A DNA stretch of 64,000 bases, from contig NC_081414.1 in NCBI RefSeq assembly GCF_030272615.1, positions 6,273,001-6,337,000 of the forward strand, written 5' to 3'. This DNA comes from Cryptomeria japonica. Taxonomy: Eukaryota > Streptophyta > Pinopsida > Cupressales > Cupressaceae. Below the pieces are notes generated by a model. The model saw only the letters and a program-made list of their open reading frames with translations, had not been told where the DNA came from and searched no databases. Below, piece by piece: positions 45,482 to 57,599 of the stretch. Position numbers and translations under genes: made by a program. Position 1 is the first letter of the stretch, and each line of letters begins with the position of its first letter.

Positions 45482-46234
45482 TTGTGTATGACCACTCCTC
45501 ATATTTTGAGAAGAACAAGTCTTCATCACAAAACTAAGTTAAAGAAGAGACAACCTAGTCCTAGGGCCCTTATCAAAAGGAGTAAATTTCTCTACATCAA
45601 CCTGTCAAAAACATCAACTTTGATCATTCATATGACCATTCATCATCAAACCGAGAAAAAGGAAACTCAGTCAAAGGAAATGAGTCCTAGCCTAAATCAA
45701 GATCACGATATCATGGCTCTCCAATCTAATCCCATTTTTTATCAAGATCCCACCTGTAAGGAATCTTATGATGATCCCCTAAAATTTTGGTATTCCATCC
45801 ATGATGACCCTCTTTCATCTTAAGAGCAGAGTCCCATTCAACATCCATCTCTTAAGCAAAATCATTATATCCCTTCCATCTCCTCCACTATTCTAATTCA
45901 AAATCAAGAGAAAAGCACAAGCTCAACTGATCCTACTCCAAGTCAAGATCCAGATCAAGGAATCTCTTCATCCTCCAAATCTATCTTAGGTCCTTTCATT
46001 CCAAAGACAAACCCTTCTTCCTCCAAATCTATCTTAGGTCCTTTCAATCCAAAGTCAAACTCTTCTTCTTCTAAATCTATCTTAGGTCCTTTCATTCCAC
46101 AATCAAACTCTCCATCCCTTTCATCCATCTTGGGTCCTTACCTCCCTCCATCCACCAATCCATCACCTCAAATGATCCATAAGAAAGATCAACAAAGGAG
46201 CACATCTTTGAAATTCTTTCAACCCTCTATCTAA
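45482..46234 (+). pseudogene. Pro/Ser-rich repeat protein of the LARD, one stop
   Basis: The frame opens near 45482 and runs to the TAA at 46232 with a single internal TAA at 45821. The second half contains four near-copies of a 17-residue unit, SSSKSILGPFIPK, ending in SSILGPYLPP; another partial copy (SIFGPSVPKF) follows near 46270 in another frame. The first half is basic (KTKLKKRQPSPRALIKRSK). It resembles no family I know. It may be the remnant of a Gag-like ORF or a chance frame through a repetitive coding-like region. Confidence 0.45.
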
Positions 46235-47370
46235 ACATCTTTCCAAAACTATTCTTCTATCATTTCCTCTATCTATTTTGGGTCCTTCTGTCCCAAAATT
46301 CAATTTTCCTCCATCTCTTCATCACTTCTCAAGTACCAACACTCATCCTGAAAACATTTCTATCTATCCTTGCACAAATCTTCAAACAATCTATCTATTA
46401 TCCAACACCTCTTTTCTATCCTTCCATCCCTTTGATTCAATCCTTTGCATAAATCCTTCATCTGTGAAATAGGAATTTGTGTCATTTTGTCACATACTTG
46501 CCCATGCTTGAATCTCATGTTCAATCCTTTTCCTAGATATCTATTCATGAAAAGCTTCAGAATCCGAGGTTGTTCCTCTTTAACATTTTCTCTTGGTTAG
46601 GATACACACTCAATCCAGAAAAGAACCACTTATTGTATCTTGGTACTAACATCTTTTGATTACTATATCTCATACACTTAATTGATTGCTCTAAAAATCA
46701 TTGTGATCTCTTAAATTGAAGACATGGCTAGTGAAAATTCTAAAATCTTGCTTCAGCACCACTGTAATTATCAGACCCATGTAAGTTTCATCACTTACAA
46801 GCCAATGCAAGAAAAATAAAGAAAAATAAAGAAATATCAAAAGCATGAGCAAGAAAATGAATATCAAGAAAAGCAAAATGCAATGAAATCCAATATCATA
46901 ATGATTGGCTATGGGAACATGCAAGTAACTCCATCGGGGCTATGGACGCCTGGCTGGCAATGGAGCAGTATTTGTGAGATTACAGCGATAACCTCGTCGG
47001 GGCTATGGATGCTCGCTAGTAGCAAGGCTCTATCCAGGATGCTTTTGAAGTCAAGGTGACTCGTGGAGCTAGTCATGTTGGATTTTGAAGATTACAATGA
47101 TCATATGAGCCAGAATGAACCCACTTGCACACACATGGGTAATCAAAGACTAAGTACCTTGATCCAATTTGGGATTCTTATTCCCTTTTGAGTCTGCTTC
47201 CTAGTTGCTAGAAATGTTCAATTGAAATTTCCAGAGGTTCTAAGTGTGGGTTGGGTCTCTATCTTTGAAAAGTTCGAGAACACTTATTCAGATGGTGCTA
47301 AATACTATGACAATCTTACATATCACCTTTTTGCAAATGGAAACCTCTATGCTTGGGGGCAAAGTTCATC
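46235..47370 (+). other. LARD interior, low-complexity
   Basis: The segment is CT-rich to 46480, then unique sequence. A duplicated block near 46935 and 46999 (TCGGGGCTATGGA) is the only repeat. No domain is visible. Confidence 0.4.
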
Positions 47371-47640
47371 CACTCTATTCTTCCTACCGTATCTCCCATG
47401 TCCTCTAATCCATATCCCTTATCCTATCTATTCATATCTTCTATCATCCAATTATTTCTACAATCTTGCTTCACTCTAATCCATATCCCTTATCCTATCT
47501 ATTCATTTCTTCTATCATCTAGTTCTTTCTACAATCTTGCTTCACTCTAATTCATATCTATCTATCCTATCTATTCATTGCTTCCATCATCCAGTGCTAT
47601 CTATATCCTATCTCTATCCATATCCCCTTTTTCATCCTTG
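47371..47640 (+). repeat. tandem repeat of about 79 bases
   Basis: A CT-rich unit containing CCATATCCCTTATCCTATCT and TTCTACAATCTTGCTTCACT is present about 2.5 times (near 47408, 47480 and 47552). Confidence 0.8.
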
Positions 47641-48003
47641 ATCTTGATCAAAACTATGGACAACAAATCTATTTCCACCTCAATGGTTCAGTCATCCATT
47701 CATCCATTCCTTGTCTTGATATACATTGGGGCAACCAAATACATCTTTCTTCTAATCCAAAAACTCAAAAAAAATCAAAATATCCAAAAACTCAAAAAAA
47801 TCAAAATATCCAAAAACTAAAAATCGACAAAATCTCAAAAAAAATTAAAAATTAAAAATTAAAAAAAATAAAAAAAAATCAAAGCATGAACACATGGACC
47901 ATCCATCAAATCAGATCAACAACAAGAACACTCTCAAAGTCTGCAATCAAACTTATCACATGTCTTGTTAATCAATTCATTACTCGAAATCAACATCAAC
48001 ATC
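47641..48003 (+). other. A-rich LARD interior
   Basis: The interval contains A-rich CAAAAACTCAAAAAAATC repeats near 47755-47880. There is no coding signature. Confidence 0.5.
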
Positions 48004-48240
48004 AAACATGTCTTATACAAGGATAGGTACACTCGAAACCAGACAGATCGGTCTTATACGGGGTACTCACTCTTTGAAACCAGACATTCCTATCAATCAT
48101 CAAGTCTTGATAATCAATCCATCTATCAACATCAACATCAACATGTCTTATACAAGGATAGGTACACTCGAAACCAAACAGGTCGGTCTTATACGGGGTA
48201 CTCACTCTTTGAAACCAGACATTCTTATCAATCATCGACC
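48004..48240 (+). repeat. four diverged copies of the TCTTATAC/GAAACCAGA unit
   Basis: Two longer near-identical units (48008 onward and 48146 onward) each hold two half-units running TCTTATACAAGG or TCTTATACGGGG to GAAACCAGAC or GAAACCAAAC. These are the same motif pair as the array at 49539-50147. Confidence 0.85.
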
Positions 48241-49300
48241 AAATCATAACAATGACATCAATCAGTATGACTGCTGGATTTTGTTCTAGTTAGCCTTATC
48301 TTTATCAATTGATAGAAATACATGTTTCATAAATCATAATGTACATATCATATCCACCCATCTGAGGCATCACCAAAAATTCACAAATGCTTATCAATCT
48401 TGGACATACTTAGCATAGTCACTGTCCTTGGTTCATCTGAATCAGTTATCCAAATCGTATCCCACCATGGCTTGGTGATCAGTGTACATATCTATATCAA
48501 AGTAGTATCAACAACAAGGGGCAAAATCCTGACCTTGCTAGGGGCATTTCGCCTTCAATATTTTCAGCATCAGACCAAAAACGTAGCAAGACAACAAGGA
48601 TCAAAACAACTAACAAATGCCAAACGACAATGCGAGAAGGCTAAACATCACAGACTTGAACTTACTTCAACTAAACAAAGATCTATTTGCAAGATGTTTT
48701 AATTGACAAGAATACATTCCAAATAGCATGCATGCTTACTTATGGTTGTTAATTTTTGCTTATCATATCTCCTAAGTGACTCAAGGATGTCTTACGACTA
48801 GAGAAGCAAGGAAGGAATGTGATGTTTTATTTGTCTTCTATCTGTGAGTGAAGTATTTTACCATGCAAATTTGTCCTATGAAGCAATCAGGTGGCATATT
48901 GCTGAGGACATTTCAAATTTGTATGGGACAAAGGTTAACTCTTGTATGTTTATGCAATACGCACTCAGGTTGTCCTGGTTCAATTATACCTTGACGCTTG
49001 TGCTATCTTGCAAAATCAAATATCATGTAAATTTTTCTCAGGTCATTATGGTTCAATTATACCATTATGCTTGTATAAATTTTCAACATATCCTAAACAA
49101 ATCAATGCTCAATGATGATATCTACAAAGAAAGCAAACAAATGGCTATATCGGATGGCAAATGCAGAATGAGGATGCTACCAAAAACATAGTTGCATATC
49201 ATTTTACACATAGTTACATATCATTTTACAATTAGTTGCATATCATTTTACAATTAGTTGCATATCATATCATACATCTCATTTTCAAAATATCATTCAT
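48241..49300 (+). other. LARD interior, no recognised feature
   Basis: Frames at 48400-48702 and 48844-49191 show no domain. Three copies of GCATATCATTTTACA-like sequence lie near 49193-49262. Otherwise the sequence is unique. Confidence 0.4.
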
Positions 49301-49364
49301 CATTCATCATTGCATCCCTCGCATGCATATCTATCACATCATCATGGAATCTTTCTTCACTTTC

Positions 49365-49535
49365 ATATCTTCTATCATTCTTCTAAACTATTTTCATCAT
49401 TCTTCCAAACTATCTTCTATCATTCTTCCAAACTATCTTTCATCATTCTTCTAAACTATCTTCTATCATTCTTCCAAACTATCTTCTATCATTCTTCAAA
49501 ACTATCTTCATCATTCTTCTAAACTATCTTCTATC
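49365..49535 (+). repeat. 23-base tandem repeat array
   Basis: About seven copies of a unit containing ATCATTCTTCCAAACTATC, with C/T variation, are arranged head to tail just before the 46-base array. Confidence 0.85.
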
Positions 49536-49538
49536 ATA

Positions 49539-50147
49539 TCTTATACAGGATGTATCTTTCCTGAAACCAGATGTTTTGATCAGCTCTTATACAGGATATA
49601 TCGTTCCTGAAACCAGATGTTTTGATCAGCTCTTATACAGGATATATCGTTCCTGAAACCAGATGTTTTGATCAGCTCTTATACAGGATATATCATTCCT
49701 GAAACTAGATGTTTTGATCAGCTCTTATACAGGATATATCGTTCCTAAAACCAGATGTTTTGATCAGCTCTTATACAGGATATATCATTCCTGAAACCAG
49801 ATGTTTTGATCAACTCTTATACAGGATATATCGTTCCTGAAACCAGATGTTTTGATCAGCTCTTATACAGGATATATCGCTCCTGAAACCAGGCGTTTTG
49901 ATCGGTCTTATACAGGCAGTATCATTCCTGAAACCAGATGCTCAATCATCCATATCTTATACAAGCGGTATCATTCCTGAAACCAGACGCTCAATCATCC
50001 ATATCTTATACAGGCGGTATCATTTCTGAAACCAAACGCTCAATCATCCATATCTTATATAGGCGATATCATTCCTGAAACCAAACACTCGATCATCCAT
50101 GTCTTATACAGGAGGTGTCATACCTGAAACCAAACTTGCTCTCATTC
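49539..50147 (+). repeat. 46-base tandem array, 13 copies
   Basis: Units start TCTTATACAGGATATATC and continue TTCCTGAAACCAGATG at 49539, 49585, 49631, 49677, 49723, 49769, 49815, 49861, 49906, 49955, 50004, 50053 and 50102. The first eight are exactly 46 bases apart and almost identical. The last five have 45-49 base spacing and a different linker (CTCAATCATCCATA), so two sub-families are joined. Confidence 0.95.
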
Positions 50148-50404
50148 CAATCAATCTAATCAATCTTATCAAACCCATGCATGCCATCACTATCTACTCT
50201 TCTATCTTTCAAACAACATTCTTCTTCTTTCGAGAGATCATTCATGCTTTGTGTGCACGAACGATCTCCCAAGGGGGCATTATCATATCAAATCTCAACA
50301 TCAAATCCAATATCAGTTTCCACATCAAAACAAAGCTATCAAAATCAAACTCACATCAACAACATGAAACAATTTGCTCATCTACATCAAGTTCAAAATC
50401 CTAT

Positions 50405-50590
50405 CATTTCATATCAACTTGTAAAACAACTCAAGTTATCAAAAACCATATCAAAACTTGTAATACAACTCAAGTCTCCACAATCACATAAACTTGTAAA
50501 ACAACTCAAGTTTCCCACCCATATCAGCTTGTAACACAACTCAAGTTTCCAACCCATATCAGCTTGTAACACAAATCAAGCTTCGCACAT
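50405..50590 (+). repeat. CTTGTAAAACAACTCAAG tandem repeat
   Basis: About five copies of a 33-40 base unit carrying CTTGTAAAACAACTCAAG, ending near 50582 with CTTGTAACACAAATCAAG. The unit is nearly palindromic at its ends (CTTG ... CAAG). Confidence 0.85.
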
Positions 50591-50827
50591 TGAACTTGAA
50601 ACAAGGTACGCAACTCATCATATCAAATCAAAAAATTTCAAAAAATAAAATTGATTCATCTCCCGAGGGGGAATCACCATCAAAATATCGAATCTGGGGC
50701 ATCACACATCAAATCAAATCTGGGGCACGACTTGCAAATCAAAAGAGTGACACAAAAATTGCATTTGATCATAAATCACAAAAACACATCATTTTCTTTG
50801 AAATAACATGTGCACACACGTCACTTC

Positions 50828-50841
50828 AAATAGGGGCAAAA
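50828..50841 (+). other. polypurine tract of the LARD
   Basis: AAATAGGGGCAAAA directly precedes the 3' LTR. It resembles the tract of gypsy element 1 (AAAGAGGGGCAAA), supporting common ancestry of the two families. Confidence 0.75.
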
Positions 50842-52313
50842 TGTAGATGTATAAAAATGACCATATTCCTAAATGAATATTTTATGTTCATTTCTCTATT
50901 TAATTAAATCCAATTTAATTAAATTATCCACATTCCTCTATTTAATTAAGTAAATTACTCAATTTATTTAAATTAAATTCACTATATCCATTTAATGAAT
51001 AAATCATTTTATTCAATTAAATCCCCCCTATCCACTTTTAATTAAATTCAAATTTAATTAAATAGTTATCCTAAATTGAATAAATCTAATCTATTTAATT
51101 GCAACCAAATTGAATGAAATACTTTATTTCAATTAAATCCTATCATCCCTCCATCCACTTGCAAAATCCTAAACCCCTTTCTAATCCCTTCTAGACTCTT
51201 CTAATCGCTTCTAATTAGCCTAACCCATCTTCTAAACTTTGTCACATCCCTAAGCAAGGGGAGGTCACTTCTCAAACCCTCAAAGTCTTTGATAACCATT
51301 AAAGGCTTTCAACCTTCAACCACTTAATTCCTCAAAGTCTTTGATAACCATTAAAGGCTTTCAACCTTCAACCACTTAATCCCCCAAAGTCTCCAATAAC
51401 CATTAATGGTTAACTCAAACCCTCTTACATGGTTAAATCATTTGTTTTAACTCAACCTTCATCCAACCCAAGGGTCTCATCAAGCCTTTAATGCTTTGAC
51501 CATGGTTATCTCTTAATCATTTGCACAAAGGTTTATCCTTGGATTAACTCTTAATCCAATGGGTAATCCTAACTTAGACTTGACCCTTACCCTTTAGATA
51601 ACCATGAGGTCTCCTCAGGCATTTAATGTCTCCAACCCCTTCTCTCAACCCAGTCTTATGTTGACACTTGTCACCATTTCATTGGTGCAAATTGCAAACA
51701 TTGAGCCCCAACTTTCAAACTCAACCCTTGATCAACTCTTTCAATCTTGACCATCCATTGCCCTATTTTTGCTATAAATAGAGCTTTCATTCCTCCATTT
51801 TCAAGAATCAATCCTTCAAATTTGTAGTATCACACTTATGCTCAAATACATTCAAGCTTTCTTATATCATATACTCATCATTTTAGCCTCTCTTTTAACT
51901 AGAAATTAGTCTAAATATGCATGTTTAGAATACTTTCTTTATCATTTAGCTCAATCATAGACTAAATATATCATGTTAGGATAGTACTCATACTAACCTT
52001 GTCATCTTATCATCTAGTTTATTGTATTTTAAAATCATGCATAGCTTAGAATGCATCTCATACTAAAATCTATCAAAGCATCCCTCGTTCTTGCATTTGT
52101 CATCCCTAAACCATTTTGCTCAGTGATCTGAGAGCAAAAACATTGGTTTGAGGGACATTGTGAGATAGAGAACCATGGGACCCACCTTGGGAAGCTGACT
52201 AATACTTTGTTACTCCATAGCTTACACCAAGAAGTCCTGTGTGTGTGTGTGGACAAGTTATTTAGTAATATTTTCACATATTAAGTTTTATCAGCCCACT
52301 TTTCCCGCATACA
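50842..52313 (+). repeat. 3' LTR of the LARD
   Basis: It starts TGTAGATGTATAAAAATG and ends CCCGCATACA, followed by the CCTTC target duplication. The main difference from the 5' LTR is a changed segment near 51200 (CTAATCGCTTCTAATTAGCC). Otherwise there are scattered substitutions. Confidence 0.95.
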
Positions 52314-52318
52314 CCTTC

Positions 52319-53166
52319 AATTATTGATGATCTCTCATCTTTGTTGCATGGGCCAACAATTTTATTTTATCTTGTTTGAATTAGTTTAATCACTATTGTG
52401 AGTTTTCTGTATTGTGTAGTTATTGTGGCTATGTTTGATTTGCTATTGGAATTGAACACATTTATTTGACTTATTATTGGTACTATTTTTTTTTTCTTTC
52501 AATATTTATGATCTTTGGTAGTTTAGTGAAACTCTTGCTATTTTTAAATGTTTCCTTCTTTGTTGTGATGTGATTCCTCACCAAGATCGACGTAGATAAC
52601 CTTGGATGAGTGTATATAAGGAATCAAACATTGGGAAAATTTGAGGATAGGGGTAAGTGTTTGTTGTATGGGTAGCTACGATCCACTTGTACATTCTTAG
52701 TGGTTATTGACGGCTATGTCTTGGAGGCTAATCCCATTAAAAAAACAAGGGGGAAGTCATACATAATCGTATGGATCCTCCCTAGTTGTGTGTGGATTCA
52801 AGACCATCATTTCATATGGTTCTTGGTTACTTTGTGAGACCATGGCATCCTCTTAGACCAATATGTGAGCCTTGTATTGTTATCCCTGCAATGTGGATGA
52901 ATAAGTGTATGTTAAAATAAATGCTTTGCTTAGAATACTCAAAAATGTCTCTCAGAAAGTCTACAACAGGCAAACTTTTAGTAAGAATTTGCAGACACAA
53001 TGCTCATAAATTCACACAATCAGCTACATTAAATACGTTCTCTATTAAGTTCAATGTTTTAAGATGAAAAAGAAGAGTTAAATGGTTTTGGTTCGATTTG
53101 CAATTTTTGTGAAGCTTTTGCACTGAAGTTTCCATAGCCTAATTTTTTTGCCTGTGAAGAAAGACC
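52319..53166 (+). other. flank between LARD and TNP2 gene
   Basis: This continues the sequence interrupted at 40727. The last part (TTTTTTTGCCTGTGAAG before AAAGACCATG) could be the acceptor of a first intron. No other feature is visible. Confidence 0.4.
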
Positions 53167-56100
53167 ATGTCAGATAATATCAGTGAAGAACAAAATAAGG
53201 AGACAATTTCTAGATTATGGTCTAACTTGAAAAGAAAAGGTGATGGGAAATGTTATTGTCCCTACAAAATTTGTAAGGGCTTAAAGACTAGAAGACTTCT
53301 AATCAAAACAGCTAAGAAACATTGTAGGCAGCATGGTCACATTGAAGGGGGACATGATTATCATCCACTGGTAAGTTGTTCATTATATCATTTTAACAGT
53401 TTATATACATAAGAAATCACTTGATAATGAGATCATGATCACGGTTTATTTATGTATATCAATTTTATATAGGTGGAGCACCCCAGAGCACATGGTATGG
53501 ATCAACAAAACCCTAAGAATATGGTTTTCGAAGTGGAGGAACATGGAGGTGTGAATATTGAAGCTGAAGATAATGATCCCATGGAAGATGACGATCATGC
53601 ACCAGAAAACACAATTGAAGATGATGGTACAAATACATTGATCCATGACACATTTAGTACTAGCACAGCTGATCATGATGATCAGAATGACCTTGATGTT
53701 CATGATTTACCTCTTCTTGAGAAGGCATAAGAGCCCCTTTACAAAGGCTCCCAAACAACTCTTCTCTCTGTTGTATTGTTGTTGGTGAACTTGAAGGTTA
53801 TGAATGGTTTATCCAACATAGCAATCTCACATATGTTAAGGTGTATCATACATGTCATTACAGTTAATAAATGGTGAATCATGTACCATTAATATTCTTT
53901 ATATTAACACCTCAAACTTTTTTTTTTGTTTTAGATTGATAGGTGAGTTTTTCTTACCACCATCAAATATTTTACCTCGCTCATACCGAGAATTATCTGC
54001 CATTATGAAAGATATTGGAATGAAGTATCAAACAATAGATACTTGTCCCAATGATCATATTATATATCATAAACAACATGAATTTGGAATAGAATGCCCT
54101 GAATGTCATATCAGTAGATATCAAATAGATCAAGTAACAAAAAGGTGCCTCGCAAGGTTCTTCGTTATATTCCCATTATTCCACATATGCAACGATTATT
54201 TAGGTGCACTAGCTTGGCACAATTTATGGATTACCATGCATGCAATAGAAGTCAAGATGACATTATTCGAATGCCTACGGATGGTTCAGCATTTATGGAC
54301 ATAGAGGAAAAGTGGCCACACTTTACAGAAGAACCTCGTAATCTAAGGCTTTCATTGGCAATGGACGGTGTCAATCCATTTGGAGAGTTGAGATCTATTT
54401 ACTCGGTGTGGCCTATTTTTGTTATCAACAATAATATTCCTCCATGGATGTCAATAAAGAGGGAGCACATAATGTTGGCAATGATTGTTCCGGGTATTTT
54501 ATCATTTAATAGTCATCTACATTTAATTATAAGTATTGCAGTAAAATGGTCATAATAATTATGTAATGTTTTTGTTCATTCCACTAGGCAAGTACCAAGT
54601 TAAAGATATGAATGTATATATTGAGCCTCTTATCGACGAGCTGTTGGAGTTATGGAATGGTGTGACCATGTATGACATCTCTAGGCCAATAGGACAAAGA
54701 CAATTTCAATTCCATGCAATGCTTGTATGGACAATACATGATGCCCCAGGGCTAACACATTTTTGTGGTACCTTATAGTGTTCAAGTTGCACATGATAAT
54801 TATAATTATAAAAATTAATAGATTTAATAGAATTATACATTATCTTGTAGGTCTTCAAACAAAGGGAAAATTTGTATGTCCAGTTTGTGGTCCAAAGATG
54901 AAATCCCGTCATTCAAAAAGTTTAGGAAAGCAGGTGTTTGATGAGTATAGGCACTTCCTTCACAAAAATCATAAGTACGGGAATACTGAAAAACATCTTT
55001 TCAATGGGAAAGAAGAGACTACATCAAAGCCACGAAGAATGACTCCTCACTTATGGAAGTTGGAATATAATAGAATTAATCATCAAGGTAATGTCATTCC
55101 ATCTAATGGTTTATGTTTGGAATTTGAATTTTTCTATCATGTTTTGTTTACTGATGATGTAATTGATGATACTGAAGGTCGTCAAGGCATGGATGGCCAC
55201 CTTCCAAAGGGACTAAAAAGTTATCCCAGACAATTCAGTAGGTTGCCTTACTATGAGCAGCTACAAATTATGCATTTGTTTGATACAATGCATATTGGAA
55301 AGAATATAACAGAGACATTATGGAAAATATTGGATGGAAGGCGTGACAAAGAAAAAATTGTCAAAATTTGTAGTGACATTGTGGAATCCAATCATGCAAT
55401 GAAAAATGTCATTCAATCAAATAGCAATGGAGATCAGATTAATATAAGTTCCCTTCCTTGGTTATTAACGGAGCAGCAAAGCAATTCTATAAAAGAAGTC
55501 ATTCAAAAAATTTGATTTCCCACAGGATTTGCTGCGAACATAAACAATCTCATATCAAAGAAGAGTGAATTTGGGCCAGGGATGAAAACGCATGATTGGC
55601 ATACCTTCATTAAGGTAATTTGCATTCTTGTGTATTTACTATATATTTGTATACTGCGCATGTACTTTTCATTGTATTATGTTAGAAAACAATGAAAATA
55701 TCATTTTATAATTGTTGCAGTACGTTCTACCTCTATCTCTCCCAGACCACTTCGACAATAATATCAAGCAAGTCATATATGATCTTGGAAAATACATGAG
55801 GTAAGTAGTGATGTTTGTTCAATTTGTTATATAGATATTATATTTGCCATTTGTTTTACTTGTTATGAAATATATTGTATATTATTTTGTAAAGTCTCGT
55901 TTATATATTTTTGCGTCTTCAATCTCTTTTAGGTGGTTGTCATCTAAAGAAATCCACAAGGAAGATATAAAATATTGGAAGAGAAAAATCCCTCATCTAA
56001 TGTGTGAAATGAACAAGTGTCTACCTTCAACTTTTTTCAATGCACATGAACACTACCTCATACACCAAGTTGAGGAGATCGAATTGTGTGGACCTGTACA

Positions 56101-57488
56101 CACTAGGTCAATGTGGATGGTTGAGAGGCACTTGAAATTTTTGAAGGCTTTGGTTCGACAAAGAGCACATCCTGTGGGTTCTATGGTGGAGGGATATATG
56201 GTATACCAAACTATGGTGTACATTACTGAATATCTTCCTAAGTTTGCAGCAAAAATCCATGTAGATCGCATTTGGGATCCCAACCCCATTAATAAATTCA
56301 AAGGGGAGCACTTGATGGGGAAAGGTAGATTGAAGAAAGTGTGAGGTAATTATAAGATGTTATTGTAGTAAATTAATTCTTCATCTTCTAAATAAATCAG
56401 TTGTAAGTGGTCTATTAATTATTTGTACAGTTGGTCGGGAGTGGGATGCGCTACATTTGTATATTGCAAACAATCTTGATTGGATGATGGTGTGGATTGA
56501 ACGATGTCAACATTCTGGTCGCACATTAACATGGGATGGTGTCGCTTCATTGGTTAAAGAAGCTCAACGTAATGGAGATTCCAATGTTACACAAAGGGAA
56601 ATCGATTTAGCATATGGTTTAAGAGATCAACAGGTACATATAATTTTATTAATCACCCATATGTTTATCAACTCATGATGCAATAATTTTAATATGTTAG
56701 ACATATTGTAGGTCAAACACCACAAGGCTATGTGTTGCAATGGTCATAAATTTCACATCAAATAGTTGGATGACACGAAGAAAACTTGTGATTCTGGGAT
56801 AACTGCAGTCTTTGAGGTGACCAATATTTCATCTAGAAATGACATACATCCTCAAGAGTCTCAAAATCGATACTATGGCATTTTGGATGATATACTTGAG
56901 TGTGACTTTAATTCCTTCAAATTAGTTGTATTCGTCGTCAAATGGTATAGGCTACGACTGAATAAAAATGATCCTAATAGAACTGTTATTGAACATGATA
57001 ATGGATTTACAATGGTTAATACAAGGTCGTTTGAATGAGTTGGGAATGAGCCCTATGTTCTTCCAAGTCAATGTGAGCAAGTATTTTACTCGGAGGTTCT
57101 ACATAAACCGGGTTGGTCATTTGTTGTTAGACATGATCCAAGAGGAAGGCCGATAATGTATAATGTGATGGAAGAAGAAGATACCGAAGAAGTAGAAGAT
57201 GATATAGATGATGATCACGATCGATAGTTAGTCGATGATGTTCCTGACAGAAATGTACACGAAGAAGAAGCTGATGATGATGATGATGTTGCTGCTGCTG
57301 ATGATGATGATGATGGTGATGGTGATGGTGACGGTGACGGTGATGGTGATGGTGATGGTGATGGTGATGGTGATGGTGATGGTGATGGTGATGACGATGA
57401 TGATGATGAACACAATGATGACGACGATGACTATGATCATGATCATGATGGTCATGATGATGAGTTGGATGAAGAAGAAGATCAATGA
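53167..57488 (+). pseudogene. CACTA (En/Spm) TNP2 transposase, nine exons, inactivated
   Basis: Nine GT-AG exons fit one protein: 53167-53370, 53473-53840, 53935-54493, 54588-54767, 54851-55614, 55721-55800, 55933-56345, 56431-56633 and 56712-57488, with codon phases agreeing at every junction. The N-terminus CYCPYKICKG fits the TNP2 zinc region. The core reads RKVLRYIPIIPHMQRLF, LRLSLAMDGVNPFGELRS, NNIPPWMSIKREHIMLAMIVPG and GKFVCPVCG. YYEQLQIMHLFDTMHIGKNI and VEEIELCGPVHTRSMWMVERHLKFLKALVRQRAHPVGSMVEGY are TNP2/DUF4218 blocks; YYGILDDILE and FVVKWYRLRL are DUF4216. In-frame stops are at 53728, 55513, 56342, 56763, 57036 and 57225, plus a frameshift in the A run at 54139-54143. The C-terminus is an acidic Asp/Gly repeat. 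Confidence 0.9.
57296..57400 (+). repeat. GATGGT hexanucleotide microsatellite in the transposase tail
   Basis: About 14 GATGGT/GACGGT units between GAT runs encode Asp-Gly repeats in the transposase frame, flanked by poly-Asp. The tract is in frame with the exon both before and after it. Confidence 0.9.
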
Positions 57489-57599
57489 CATGAATGAAAT
57501 GTATGAGATGCGATTATTAAATTATCTATTTAATATTGACATCTTGATAGAAATTGATTTGACTTATATGGTTACATAAATAATTCATATGTTTTGCAT

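Larger units (their letters stand above)
40728..52313 (+). mobile_element. gypsy-type LARD: 11.6-kb LTR element without pol
   Basis: Two direct LTRs of about 1472 bases (40728-42200, 50842-52313), a perfect 5-base target duplication (CCTTC at 40723-40727 and 52314-52318), a primer site and a polypurine tract define a complete insertion. By eye the LTRs differ at about 25 positions, near 2%, making this the youngest datable element here. No Gag, protease, RT or integrase motif is present. The interior is mostly tandem and dispersed repeats with one Pro/Ser-rich frame. The LTR start TGTAGACG and AATTAAAT modules relate it to the gypsy elements at 2385 and 24185. Confidence 0.93.

Noticed and set aside
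48002-50147. CRISPR-like array (46-base periodic units)
   Set aside because: Units are contiguous tandem repeats without unique spacers, inside a plant LTR element.
57215-57491. Minus-strand poly-Ser/Pro and poly-Ile/Thr frames
   Set aside because: These are shadows of the GATGGT microsatellite that encodes the Asp/Gly tail on the plus strand.
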